A stretch of DNA of 64,000 nt, taken from NCBI GenBank assembly GCA_014381825.1, contig JACNKX010000077.1, positions 114,774-178,773 of the forward strand, read 5' to 3'. Below are positions 25,801 through 40,800 of the stretch, one piece after another. A program made the translations under genes and the position numbers. The number at the start of each line of letters is the position of its first letter. Within the stretch, counting starts at the first letter, position 1. The notes beneath the pieces were generated by a model. That model saw nothing but the letters and a program-made list of their open reading frames with translations. It had not been told where the DNA came from and searched no databases. Source of the DNA: Planctomycetota bacterium (GTDB lineage Bacteria > Planctomycetota > Planctomycetia > Pirellulales > Pirellulaceae).

Positions 25801-28800
25801 CACCGGAACGGGCGAAACAGTAAACGTCCAGAGCACGGCGACAGGATCGGTGTATACGCTAGATACGCGTGATGGCGACGACACGATCAACGTCGGCAGC
25901 AACGCGCCGACGCTAACGACAAGCATCCTCGACAACATTAACGGTCAAATCGATATCAATCCCGGCGACGGCACCGATGCCCTGAACATCAGCGACCAAG
26001 GCGATACCACGGGCGACACGTACGCGCTTAGCGAAACCGGCTTCATCACGGCGTTAGCGTTTGGCGATGGGACGGCGACCTCCGATATTCGCTACAACGT
26101 CAGTGCGGCTGACCAACTCGAAAACTTTACCTTGATTGCTTCCGACGACGGCGGCAGCAGCGACATTTTCAACATCAATGACACGACCGCGTTAACTGCC
26201 ACCGTCATCGAAGATGGTGACAACGATTCTCTGACGACAGCAGGCGACAACGGTACGTTCAACATCCAGGCAAACGCTCTGCAAGACAGCGCAAGCAACA
26301 CGTTCCGTGGCTTCGATGGTGTTGATGTATTCAATCTGAATTTCGCAGGAAATACGTCGATTACTGGTGCGGCAGGAACAACGCTCGTAATCGAAGGTGG
26401 AACGCAAACAACCGGCGCGGCGAATCGCGATCGAATCAACTTCAACTTGACGGCAGGCACGGAAACAGCAGCCCGCTCCGTTGGAGTCACTTACGCATCG
26501 GCGGCCAGCGGTGACGTAGACGTAACCGGACTGGGCACTGCCGGATCGATCGATATCAATACCGTCGAGCAGGTGGTCTACAGCGGTGATGCTTCGAACA
26601 ACGACACTCTCTCCGTGACCGGCACGGGCGGCAACGATGTGCTATCGGCAACGCCGCTTTCTGCGAGTGCCGCCAACGTGTTTCTCGGTGGTTCACCAAT
26701 GCTCACGCCGACGACTGTCTTGCCAGGTGTCAACAACCCGGGTATCGCAGGAGCCGGCACCGGTCCCGATCTGAATTTCAACGGGCTCGCCTCGGGTCAG
26801 GGAAATGGCCTAACACTCGTCGGCGGCGTCGGTGAAGATCGTCTCGTGGTCAATGCACCAACCGAAAATGTTAGTGGTGCGGGCGGTGCTGCAGGTTGGG
26901 ATGCAACTGCTTTCGGCGGGCTTGGCTCTGTCGAACTCGCAACAGCGGGCCAGGGATACGATGTGATCACGGTCACGGGAAGTAGTGTCGACATCCGCAA
27001 CTCGAATGTTGCCACAACGGCGCCGTTCGATCTGGTTCGAGTTAACATCGGAGCAGGCTTCGCCGGAACAGCGGACGAGGACGTCATCATCAACACGGGA
27101 GAAGAAGCTGACCCCGGAACGCTCGTGCCGATTCAGACCATCGCCGATGATATCAGTGTCACGCTGAGCACGACGATCGGCTTCCAGATCAACGGCGGTG
27201 CCCCAACCCCAACCAGTGGAACACTCCGCGGCGATCGATTGAATACGACGGCATTGCCCGGCGGAACAATCAATATCTTCAGCGACGTTGCTGATCCGCC
27301 GAATGTCTCGATCACTTCCACCTCCGGTGGTGCGCCGAGCCAACCCGTCTCGACGAACAACATCGAGCTTACATCGCTCACTCCCGGCACGACGAACGGG
27401 ATTGTCAACATCATCGGAGACAACAACGGAGCGAACGCGAATCAAGTCGATGAATACCTGATTTTTGGGGCGGACGTTGATAACGCCATCGGCGGAGACG
27501 CAGATGGTGCGAACGAATTCAACTTGTTGATCAATGGATCGAGCCCGATCAGTCTGCAAAGTGTCGGCTTCCTGAACATCACGGGTGCGGGGGGCGCGGA
27601 CGAGATTACGATCGATCCTTGGGCTGACAACACGGTTGGCGGTTGGGACATCGACGTCGCCGTCGATGGTGGTGCTGACAACGATAGTTTGTATTACGGT
27701 AACATCGAACGCGATACGACGAATCAACCGGGGGTTGCCTTTGCGGATAACACACCCGATGGCAGCCGTGACGGTGTAAGTGAACAAGTCGTTCTCGCCG
27801 CAACGACGACGGTCGGAGCAAGTCAATTACGCGCAACAAATGCGTCGGACAACAGTAACATCGTGACCGTGGACCTCACGACGCTGGAAGATGTCAGCTT
27901 CTTCTTCAACGACGATGCCAGCGGTGACGACGACACGCTGGAAATACTCGGCACTTCGTCGAGCGATGCGGTAACTGTCGACTTCGCCAACGCAGGGCTG
28001 ACGTTTGCGGGCACAACGAACGCCATCACGAATGCCGGCGCAGCCGCTGAACTGATCGATATCGATGCCGGTGGAAGTCAAAGTGTGCAAGTCCACACGA
28101 TCGCGAAGGCAACGTCCGGAGCCACTGGCGTTGCACCGACGCTTGCCGCTGGGCCTCCGATTACGTTTACGCTCGGAGCCGGCGACGACACCCTCACCTT
28201 CACCGGACGCAGCAACACTACCAACACACTGGCTCCCACGACAATCAACGTTGATTCAGGTACGCCATCGGCGAGCGACACGATTGCTCTCACCGGCACG
28301 ACGAACTCCGACGCATTTACTGTCTCGCCCGGCGCGACCGGCGATGCAGGCACGATCGAAGTGACGCTCGATGCTTCACCGGCGAGCACGATCAACTTCA
28401 CAAACACCGAAGCGATCAGCATCGACGGTGGTGGCGGAACAACTCAAGACACCGTCACCGTGAACGGCGATGGAGCTGCGAATGCGTTTACGTTAACAGC
28501 AACGACAAACGTCGCGGCGGGTAGCGCTCGTGTCGATAGCGGGCCGACGATCAACTTCGCGAATCTTGGCGTCAATGGTGCGACGAACGTCAGCGATGTG
28601 GTTCTCGATGGCAAAGGCGGCGGCGATACATTTGCCATCGACTATGCGACAGGATGGGATATCGACGATGTCACCGTCCAAGGCGGCTCGCCAGCCAGCG
28701 CCCCCGGCGATGAACTGCTGATCGACTTCAATGGACAAACCGGGACGACACTGACTGGAACGGCTCCTCGCGCTGGCACCTTCAGCTTGAACAGTGGCGC

Positions 28801-31800
28801 GACAAACGTCATCTACAGCGATATCGAGAGGATCGACACCGAGGATGCGACTTACGCGATCAATGATCTAACGGGTACGGCGGGTGCCGACACGTTTACG
28901 CTGAAGCGAGATGGCAGCGAAGTCGTGCTGCTGCTGGGCGCTGCCGAGCTCTATCGAGGCGAATCGGCCGATGTCTCTGGCAGTCTGACGATCCATGGTA
29001 GCACTGGGAACGACGAGCTGATCGTGGATTACTCAGGCGGCGATCCATTGCCTCCGGGTGGTATCACGTTTAACGGCGATGGCCAGACTTCGACTCCGGG
29101 TGACACGCTCACTGTGGTCGGTGGCAGCTTTGGCACAATCACCAAGACATTTACCAACGCCAGTAGCGGCAGCGTGAACCTCGACGGAAGTACGATCACT
29201 TACACGGGCCTTGAACCAGTCGTGTTGAACGTTGGTTCGGCTAACAACATCGTCTTCAACCTTCCGACCGCCGCGAACACCGACGTCGTTCTGGCCAATG
29301 CAACGGCCAACGGCCAAAGCCAGATCACGGGCACCGGCTTCGAGAACACAACGTTCACCAACCCAGCGAACTCGGTGACAGTCAACGCCGGCGCCAATGG
29401 CGACACGATCACCATTAACGCGCTCGACGCGGGTTTTGATGCGGATCTCACGATTAACGGAGGTGCCGGTGCCGACGCTGTGACCATCGGCGCTCGAACG
29501 GGCAGCGGCACCTATGCGATCAACGGTGGCGCGGGTGCCGACACGCTGGCCGGAACCAATGCCGGAAACGCGTGGATGGTCGTCGGTGTCGATGATGGCT
29601 ACATCAACGATGCTCTTGAGATTTCATTCAACAGCATCGAGAGCCTCACCGGTGGTACCGACGCCGACTCGTTCACGCTTGCAAGCGGTGCGTCGGTGAC
29701 CGGCGTTGTCACCGGTGGTGGCGGGGCCGATACGCTGGATGTTTCCGCGTTGAATGCCACGCAAACGATCAATCTCGCAACTTCATCCGCAACCGCGATC
29801 AACGGCGGTGCTGCCAGTGGCTTCGTCTCGGTCGAGTCGTTCACTGGTGACAATGCGAACGACACACTGATTGGTGCGAACGCAGTTCAAACATGGAACG
29901 TGAACGGCGAGAATGACGGCAACATCGCTGGGGCTACATTCTTCACCAACTTCAGCAACCTTACGGGCGGCACAGCGGTCGACACATTCACCGTCGCTGA
30001 CAGCGGAAGCGTCACCGGCGTCTTGGATGGTGGAGACGATAGCGATGTACTCAACTTAGCAGCGGTGAACGCCGACGTGACGGTCAATCTACAGACCTCA
30101 AGTGCGACCAAAGTCGCCGCCTTCACCAGTGTTGAGAGTTTCACGGGCGACAATGCCAACGACACGCTGGTCGGTCCCAATACGGCAAACACTTGGAGCA
30201 TAACCGGTGACGGCGACGGCACGGTCGGCACGGTTGGCTTTACAGACTTTGCGAATCTAACAGGTGGTTCTGTCGCTGATGGCTTCACATTCGCCAACGC
30301 AGGCCTGATCGCGGGAGCGATCGATGGCTCAGGCGGTACCGACACGCTAACCGGCGATGCCGACGGGAATGCCTTCACGATCACGAGCGCTTCTGGCGGA
30401 ACGCTGACCGGCAAGCTCGATACGTTCACGAACATCGAAGACATCAACGGCGGAGCAGGCGCGGACTCGTTCACGGCAAACGCTGGAGTGACGTTTGCTG
30501 GCTCGGGTGGTATCGACGGGAACGGCGGAATCGACACGTTGAATCTAGCGACCGATGCAACCAGCGCGACGGTGACCGCTTCTAATGGAGATGGCTTCGA
30601 CGGCACTACCGCGCCGCTGACTGGCGGTTTCACCGACATAAGCATCTTGAACGCGACTGGAAGCGGAGCGGGAACGCTGACTGGACAGAACGCGATATCC
30701 ACATGGGACGTCGATGCGAAGACTGTCGCGGTTGGCGGAAACACACTCACATTCAGCGGCTTTGCAACTTTGCGAGGAGGCAGTGGAGTCGATACGTTTG
30801 GGCTGAGTGCAAACGCGACGGAGAATCTCAAGGGTGGAGCGAGTGACGATATCTTCACCGTCGACGCCAACTTCGTGCTGACCGGAAACATCGACGGAGA
30901 AAGCGGAGCGGATCGATTGAACGTTGCAACCGACAACACGGCGGCGACGTTGACCGGTGCAGACGGCGACGGTTTTGCTGGCACGATCACTGGCGTGAGC
31001 GGAACGTTTGATGGCATCAAGGACTTGCGAGCGACCGGAAGCGGAACAGAAATACTCACAGGAGCCGACCTTGCAACTTCTTGGGGCGTCGATACAGATC
31101 AAGTTACGACTGCGGGACAGACTTTGGACTTCGTGGGCTTCGAGACGCTGACCGGTGGTTCGTCGACGGACGCGTTCACTGTCGGCGCGAACGTTGCCCG
31201 GGCACTGTTCGGCGGTGGCGGCAACGACTCGTTCACGATTGGAAGCGGCTTCATCCTCACCGGCTCCGTCGACGGGCAAGGCGGCGCTGACTCCTTGAGT
31301 ATTGCTACAGCCGCGGTGAACGCGACCCTCGCAGGTTCGGACAGCGAAGGATTCGATGGTACGGTCAGCGCCGGTGTGACCGCCGGTTTCGACGGCATCG
31401 ATACACTCAGCGCGCTCGGCATTCTCACTGGCCAGAACGTCGTCAACACTTGGGCATTGGACGGAACGCCAACTTACAACGACGGCGCTAACACCCTGAA
31501 CGTCAGCAGCTTTGCGACACTTCAAGGCGGAGCCGTTGCAGACGCGTTCAATGTGACTGCGGCGAGCAGCTTCAACCTTAACGGTGGCAACGGAGACGAT
31601 GTCTTCGATGTTGATGCGAGTCTCACGGGAGCAATCGACGGTGAAGGTGTCAACAACACATTGCAAGGCGACCTGATCGATGCGGTGACACTGACGTCTT
31701 CCGACGGCACTGGATTCGATGGGGACGAGACAAGCATCAGTGGCGGCTTTGACAACATCCAGACTCTGACCGGCAACGCCGGTACGCTAACCGGCCAGGG

Positions 31801-34800
31801 CGCGGCGAGTACGTGGGATTTGGATGCAACACCGACGTACGCGACGGGCGGAAACACACTTAACTTCAGCGGCTTCACAACCCTTAACGGCAACGTCGGC
31901 GCTTTCGACGACACGTTCGATGTGGACGCCGTAGCTTTCGCCTCAGCGGTGACAATCAACGGCAACGCCAACACTGGCAGCGGCGACACTTTGAACTTCA
32001 ACGCCAATGGATTGTCGGTCGCTTCGACGGCTACGATGCTGGCGGCCGGCAGCACGCTGGTCACGTTCGGCACGATCGAGAACGTCAACGTCACTAACTC
32101 GGCGGCAAGCGTGACCGTTAACGGCACGAATGCGGACAACGTCCTGATCGTCAAGAAGAGTGGTGCGGGGATCTCTTACAAGCTGGACGGTGATCCAGAA
32201 GTGGTCGTGCCGGGCACAACGAGTTTGATCTTCAACGCTGGCGACGGAAATGACGAATTGCGAGTCGACTACAGCGCCGGCTTCTTCACCAACGCAATTA
32301 CTTATGTCGGCGGTGACCAGGGAGCGACGGGCGACAGCCTGACCTACGTCGCCAATGGAGCGACGGTGATCACCGATGTGGCACACACCTTCACCGACGA
32401 AAACGACGGAGCCGTCGGCGTAACAAGCGGCGGAAACACGGCGGTTGTCGTCTATACCGGTCTGGAACCAATCACCGACAACCTGAGCACGGCGAACCGA
32501 ACATTCACGTTCAATGGCGGTCAAGAGGCGATCACGTTGAGCGATAGTGGTGGCGCAGATGGCAATATGACGATCGATTCGACTGCCAGCGAAAGCGTGG
32601 TCTTCGTCAATCCGACAACCTCTCTAACAATCAATGCTGGTAACGAAGACGATACCGTCAACATTGCATCCGTTGACTCGGCGTATCGCGCAGCGTTAGC
32701 GATCGATGGCAATACAGGGACGGACACGATCACGCTTAACGCAGCAATCGCGCTCGGTAGCGGTGCCGTCACTGGCAACCTCTCGCTGACATCGGAAACC
32801 ATCAATCTGAATGCCGCTACGATCAGTACCGCGGGCGGAACGGCGGCCGGAGCGGTCGCATTGAACGGCGACGTCGTACTGGGCGCGAATGTCTCGCTCA
32901 ATACCGATAGTACGACAGACGGTAACGTCACGGTTGACGGACCGATCGATGCCGACGCGGCTGCAAACAATCGAGCTCTGGCATTCACCGCAGGGGTCGG
33001 TTCCATTGAGTTGCGAGGCGACGTTGGAGCAACCGAGCCGGTCGAATCGTTGACCGTAAACTCGGCGGCGTCGCTGGATCTCGAAGCGGTAGCTACTCGC
33101 GATGGTGGCATCACTCTGACATCGAGCGCCATCGAGTTGAATGGCGATTTGGTGACGGATTCGCAAGCGGCTGCCGGAACCGTGTCGATCACGGGGCCAG
33201 TCGTCATAGCTGGCGACATTTCGATCGATACAAATTCCACCACCACGGATGCGACAATTACGTTGATTGGCGCGACGTCGACTGTCAACGCTTCGATAAC
33301 CGGCGGCCAATCGCTGACGATCGATTCCGGCACAGCCGACGTGACGCTGCAAGCTGTTGGCACGACCACACCGCTTGGTACGGTGCGCGTCGCGGACTCA
33401 GGCACGATCTTCGCCAATGGCAATATTGTGACGGCCGGGCAATCGACGATCGATCTCGGCGGCGGAACACTGCAACTGAACGCCAACGTCACTTTGGACA
33501 CGACCGGCAGTGGCGTGAACCCGGAAGGCGCTGACATCATCCTCGCCGCCGTAAACGCACAGACGGCGGGAACCGAGACGCTGACGTTGAATGCCGGAAC
33601 CACCGGCGACCTTCAATTGACAGGCGTGATCGGAGCGACGGGCTTAGGTGGCCTGACGATCACACGAGCCAACGATGTCACCGCGTCGTCAGCGATCACG
33701 GCTGCCAGCGTCGCAACGACGAACCCGGTCACGGGGAACGCCCGCTTCAATGGACAGATCACGACCTCGAACGCCGACGGAACCGCTAACGATGGGGATG
33801 CTGGTGGCGCAGTTTCATTGACCTCACAGGGAACGCTGACGGTCGCGGGCGGAGTTAACTCGACCGGCGAGAACAATGCCGCGGTTGCGTCCGCCGGTGG
33901 TGCTGGTGGCGCGATCACATTGCTAGGTGCGGACGTGATCATTGGCGGTGCGTTAGACTCAGGTGGCGGTGATGGCACGGGAGCAGCTGGCGGTGCAGGA
34001 GCGACGATTCAGATCACCGCAACCGATGCCACGCCAACCATTTGGTTGAACGCAAACCTAAACACGCAAGGCGGCGACGGTACAGTGAATGGCGTCGGCG
34101 GCGCAGTCACGTTAAATGACAACGTCATCATCGGAGCTGATGTGCAAGTGCTCACCGCTGGGCAAACAACAGCGGGAACAGAAGCGGCTGGCGGAAACGT
34201 CGCCGTCGGCGGTTCGATTGACGGCACGCTAGGAGCCGAGAATCTGACCATCACGACGGGAGCGATTGCGACTGCTGGGACGATCACGATCGGAGACGTC
34301 GGTCAGACGAAGTCGCTCGGCACGCTGGACCTGAACACGAACAATGGCAGCACGACCGCGCTCACACTTAATGGTAATGTCTCCGTCGCGTCATTTGCCG
34401 TGGATGGCATCAACGGCGGTGGAGTGACTTTGGGTGACGACGTCACGATCCAAGTAACTAACACGACCGTCAACTTTGGCAACGTCGACGACGCGGACGG
34501 AATCCGAGGCGACTTCGATTTGTCTATTTCGTCGGGAGGCGGTGATGTCACATTGCCAGCAGTGGGCGTTGGCACATCGCTAGAGTCGTTGAGCGTCGTC
34601 ACCACCACCGGTTCAGTAAACGTGCAAGGAGCAGTCAGCGCCGATGCCGCGCTGAGTATCAGCTCCACGACCGGCACCGTCGACTTTGATAATACAATTA
34701 TCGCAGGAACGGTCATCGTTAGCGGAACGACTGGCGACGTGACGCTGGGTAACAACATCACGGCGAATGCCGTCACTTTGCGAGACCTTGTTGGTGGAGT

Positions 34801-37800
34801 GAATTTGGGTGGAAGCGTTGTCTTCGATATTGATGGTGCCGCTGGTGATTTGGATCTAACCAGTACGCCCGTTTCGACGACTGGAGCCAATGATCTTCAG
34901 ATTCTGACCGCTGTCGGCAGTGATGTGATTCTAGGCGGAGTCACCGAAGACGGAACGCCAAGTGACCTGGATATCGACGGAGCGGGCGATGTCTTTCTGA
35001 CCGATGACGTGACGGTGGATGATCTGCAAGCCGATGGAATGGCCAACCGGTTGGTTGTGACGGGCACCGACGTAACGATCAACGTCGAGAACGCGCTCGA
35101 CCTCGGCAACCTCACCGCAGGTATCCAAGGTGCGAGCGCCGGCGCGAACAGCCTGACGCTAGACGCCGCGGCTGCTGCGATCAACTTGCCGAGCATTGGT
35201 AATACAACGCGGCTCGACGATCTGACAATCACGACCTCCGGACTGACGACGCTCGAGGGCGCGACAATCGCGGTCAACTCGTTCACGACAACCACCAGCG
35301 GCAACCTGCAGCTCAATACGAACGTCACGATCGATACTTCGGTGGACGGCGGAAACGTAGCGCTTGCTACGAACTCTGACATCACGGCGATGGCAGCTTC
35401 CACGCAAGCCTTGACGATAACCGCAGGCACCGGCGACGTGACCTTGCAAGCTGTCGGGACAACCGCACTCGACGCGTTGACAGTCACCGGCGGCATGATC
35501 ACAACCGGCGCCATCACAACCGGTGGCGTGGCTGATGAGAGCGGCGGCAACGTGAACGTCAGCGGCACCAGCGCGGTTAACGTCGGCGCGATCAATGCGA
35601 GTTCCGGTGCAGACGCTGCGGCCGCGGAGTCTGGCGGAGACGTTTCGATCACTGGTTCCGACGTCACAGTGACGGGTATTACCACCGATGGCGATTCCAA
35701 TGCCACAGGAGGCGCGGGAGCCGCAGGAGCGATTACTCTTGTCGCGACGGATAACACCCCGACCCTCACGATCGGTGGCGACTTGAGCGCCGCCGGGCAG
35801 AGTGGGACGAGCAACGCGGACGGTGGCGACGTTTCACTGACAGGGAACGTGATCCTTGCTGGTGCAGCCCGCGCGATTACGACTTCGGGTGACGAAGCCG
35901 GCAACGTGATCGTCGATGGTACGATCGATGACGATGCGACCGCCAGCGCACTGACCATCACGGCGACTGGCGCAACCGGTAGACTGGTTGATCTTCGAAG
36001 TGCTGTCGGCGAAACGACGGCCATCGATTCGCTGACCGTCACTGCGGCGACGAGCCAAGTAAGACTCAGCGCAATAACAACCGGAGAGACCAGCGGAGTT
36101 GGCGTTGCCGTCACGGGTAACGCGGTCCGACTCAGCGGCAACATCGGTACCGATGCCAAAACCACTGCGGGAAGTATCTCCTTCACGGGTCCGGTGATAT
36201 TGGGATCGGATGTGTCGATCGATAGCAACGCCGTGACAACCGACGCGGCAATTACGTTCAACGCCGCTTCGACAATCGATGCCGCTGTCGTAGGCGGCCA
36301 GTCCCTGACGATCGATTCGGGAACGGCTAACGCGACTCTGCAGGCAATCGGAACTACGACGCCGCTCGGCGCCGTCCATGTAGTTTCCGCCGGTACGATC
36401 ACCGCCAACGGCAACATCGTGACCGGTGATGATGCCACGATCGATCTCAGCGGTGGAGCGCTGACACTCGGTGCAAGCGTGACGCTCGGTACGACCGGTG
36501 GTGGTACGAACCCTGCGGGGGCTGATATCGATGTCGGCGCTGTTACCGGCGGGACTAATAGCTTGACGATTAACGCCGGCACAAGTGGCAACGCGACGAT
36601 CGGCTCGGTCGTGTCCGCCAGTACATTGACGGTCACGAACAGTGGCAACTCGCAAGTCACGGGAGCGACGTCCGCGACCACGATTACACTGACCGACACT
36701 ACCAACGCCATCACGTTCGATGGAGTTGCCACTGCGACCACGTTGAACACTGCCGCTTCCGAGTACTCTGTCGTTTTCAACGGTGGCGGAACGGTCACGA
36801 ATGCGGCGACGTTCAGCAACACAGGGGGCGTTTTCTTCGGCGATACGGATACTGATTCAATCACGTTCACCGGCGGCCTCTCATCTACCGCAAGCACGAC
36901 GACCGCTCGCGGCAGCGTCATCACGACCGACACGGCGTTAACGCTTGATGCCTTGAAACTTTCCGGCGACTTGACGCTAGATGCCGGCGCGGCAGCAACG
37001 AGCGACATAACCATCAGTGTGGTGACAGCAGCTGGAAATGATTTAACCATCGACGCCGGTGCGGATGCCGGAGCTGCGGTCGGTATCACTTCAATCACCG
37101 GTGCAGACACGGTCACCATCACCGACAGTGGCACGACGACGGTCGCCAATGCCTTGAGCGCAGAAGTGGTGACGATTACGGACACGACCACGTCCGTGAC
37201 GCTCAACGGCCCGATCACGGCTGGAACCTTTAACGCGACAGGCGGACAGGCCTACTCCGTCGCGTTCAATCAGGGTGGCGCTGTGACCAACGCCACGACG
37301 CTGTCCAATAGCGGCGGCGTCACATTCGGCAACGAGGATGGTGACATTTTGACCTTTGCCGGCGGGCTGACCTCGACGGCGAGCACGACCTCGACGCGAG
37401 GTACGATCCGGACGGCTGGCAATGCACTTACGGTGGGCGCGGTGATGTTGTCAGGCGGCACTACAATTTTCGAGACCGACCTGAGTACACCAGCCGGCAG
37501 CGCGATCACGACTGGCGTAATTACTGGTAGCGCGAACAATCTCGTCGTAGATGCCGGAACGAGCGGTGTTGCCAATTTGGATACGGTAACAAACGTTGGA
37601 ACGCTGACGATCGTCGACAGCGGCTCGGCGACAGTCACGAACAACAGCTCGGCAACCACCGTTACGGTCAACGATACGTCGGGCGATCTCACGTTCAGTG
37701 GCACGCTTGTTGCGACAACTGTCAACGTGAATGATCTCGGAGGTTCCGCGACCTTCACAGGTTCGTTGACCACGACGAACTTGAACACGACCGCGAACAG

Positions 37801-40800
37801 CTACGCCATCGTACTTAACGGCAGCGGAACGACAATCACTAACGATGTTCGTTTCGCCAACACCGGCGGCGTCTCAGTCGGAGATGATGATGCCGACACC
37901 TTCACATTTAATTCCGGATTGGACACAACAGCTGGGATGCTCACCGCGCGCGGCACGATTAATACAAGCGAAGATCAAATCGATATTGGGTCGTTGACGC
38001 TGAGCGGTGATCTGACAATCGACAGCGACAGCGGTAGCAATGGTGCGAATCTTAATATTGGCACCGTCGCCGGAGCGGGCAATGACTTGACGGTCGACGC
38101 TGGAACTGCAGGTGCCGTGACAATTGCAGGGTTAGGTGACACCGGAGTCTTCACGAACACTCAATCAACCGCGACGACCATAACGGGTGCTGCAACGGCA
38201 ACAACCATCACGTTGACAGACTCCGTTGGCGCGATCACGTTCAACGGCGAGGTCACAGCGGCGACGGTCAACACGGCAGCACAAACCTATAGCGCGGCGT
38301 TTAACGCGGGCGGAACGATTACGAACGCAGCGACGTTCAGCAATACAGGTGGCGTGTCGTTTGGCGATCAAGAAAGTGATGTACTCCTCTTCAACGGCGG
38401 CGTCACTTCGACGGCCAGCACAACGACGGCTCGCGGAACTGTTCGAACAAGCACAGACGCCGTTCAATTCGGCGTGACAACACTATCGGGCGATTTGCTG
38501 ATCGATACGACAAGCGGTGCTGGTACCGTAACTCTCGGCGCAACCGATGGCACGACGACCGGCACGCAAACTCTCTCACTCAGTGCGGGTACGGGAGCTG
38601 TCTCGCTCGGGACAGTGGGAGTTAGTGTGCCACTTGAGAGCGTGCAATTGTTGAGCGCAAGCACTGCCGCTGTTGTCGGCACGTCATTTCTGATCGCAGA
38701 CATTTCACCGAGCACGCCCGCGATCTCCAACAACAATCTGATCGCGATCTCATTCGCTAACGTGACCGGTATGGTCACGCTGACCGGTGGCGCCGGAACT
38801 GACGACGCGCTCACCTACTTCGGTACAAGCGGCGGCGACGTGTTGACGGTGAGCGGAACGTCGTTGACCGCGAATGCCCAAGCCTTCGAGCTGACGAACT
38901 TCACCGGCGATAGCCAAAGCAATATGATTACGCTTGAGACCGGCGACGGCGATGACAACATCACCGTCACACCTGCAGCAAACGTCGCGATCAATGTTCA
39001 CGCTGGCGATCCAACCGCAAGTGATTCACTCACCTTTAGCGGCGGCGGCGGAGCTATCGTTATCGACTTGACAGCGCAAACAATCACCGAGGGAACGCTC
39101 GGCGCGGTTAGCTTCAGCGGTGTCGAGGACGTGACGATTAATGCAACGGGGAATCGTAATGTGACCGTCAACGGAACGGCGTTGAGTGACGAGCTGGTAT
39201 ACACGGCGGCGACCGCCAACTCCGGTGAGTTGACCCTAGCGGGACTTAACACGACCATTGCAATCAATAATGTCGATTCGCTAACGATCGATGCAATGGG
39301 CGGGGCCGACGACCGTTTGACGGTTCGCGGCTCTACCGCCACAGACACGTTTACTGTAACAGGAACGACAGCCACGATCGGCTTGCTTCAAGGCGTGGAC
39401 ACGATCACCGGAGTCGAAGCGTTAACCGTCGAGGGTCGCGAAGGTTCCGATACCTTCAACGTGACGCCCTCGGCAACCGTACCGATTTTCATTCTCGGTG
39501 GCGATCCGATCGGACAATTGCCGGGTGACGTGTTGAACGTGACGGCCACAACGACCTTCGTCACGCTGAATGCAGGTCCAGAGAACGATGCTGGCAGCGT
39601 CGTCGCCGGTACGGACGAAGCCATCAGCTTCGACGAAGTCGAGACGGTCATCATCAACGGCGGCGGTGGCGTTGTCATTAACGGGACGAACGGCGATGAC
39701 GACATCACGATCATCGCCCGCGACGCAACCACGCATTTAGGTGCCAACGGCGTCCGAGACTTTACGGTCAGCATCAATCAAGGTGCGGAAGTGCTGTTCA
39801 TTGACCAGCCGACCGTGATCGTCAACGCGCTCAGCGGCGACGACACCATCACGGTTCGTAGCCCCGCTCCGAACAGTGCCGAGTGGGACGTCGATCTTTA
39901 TCTTCGTGGCGACGCATCTTCGGTCGGCGATCAGGTGATCTTCGAGACACCCGACACGGGCGCGAATGCCGCAGTCTACACTCCAAGTCAAGCGGCTGAG
40001 TTGCTGCTTGATCCACTCGGGGCGAACAATGTGATTCGGTACGTGGCGGTGGCAGCGGGGGTGAGTGAAAACGAAATTACTGTTGAGTATGTGGAACCGG
40101 CGGTCGACGGTGCGCTTAGTATCGGCGTGGTTGGGAAAGCGATAACCGTCACGCTAGCGAGAGCCAGTGGGGTAGTTACTTCAACAGCTGCTCAAGTCGT
40201 CGCGGCGATTAACGCATCGGGCCTCTCGAACGTACTGGTAGCCGCATCGGCATTCGGATTGGACACCGGCCTCGTCGCGGCGATTGGTCCCGTCAATCTT
40301 AGCGGTGGCGGAGCAGGCGCTGGCGGCACGTTGATAATTGATGAAACGACGAACGACACCAACGTCTTCCTACACGGTATCGAAGACCTGATCTACGACG
40401 GCGAGGGCGGCAACGACAGCTTGACTGTGAACTTTAGTGGCACGGCAACCTATCGACCGGGATCAACCGTCGATTCGGGATCGATCAGCGTCGACCGCTC
40501 CTTGCCGATCGACTTCCAGGATTTAGGTGCAACTGGTTCGCTCACGACAACCAGCATGGGAACAACAGACTCGCTGATCGTGGAAGGAACCGACCTTAAC
40601 GATTCGTTCGTCGTGACGGACACAACGGTGACGCTGAACAGTCAACTAGCCATCACTCAGAATCTGGCCGCAGCCGAGAGTTTGCAGTTGATCGGTGGCG
40701 ATCCCACTGGAGGTTCCGACTCGGCATCGATAACCGGCACTACCGGAGTGGACACAATCGGTATCGCACTCAACGCACATACGGTCAGCGGCGTTGGACC

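Noticed and set aside
34897..37218. 773-codon open frame on the - strand opposite the giant gene
   Set aside because: Its product is a low-complexity Val/Ser/Pro/Ala string that mirrors the Asp/Thr/Gly/Asn codons of the + strand. Many similar frames lie opposite the whole giant gene; they are codon-bias shadows without starts or domains.
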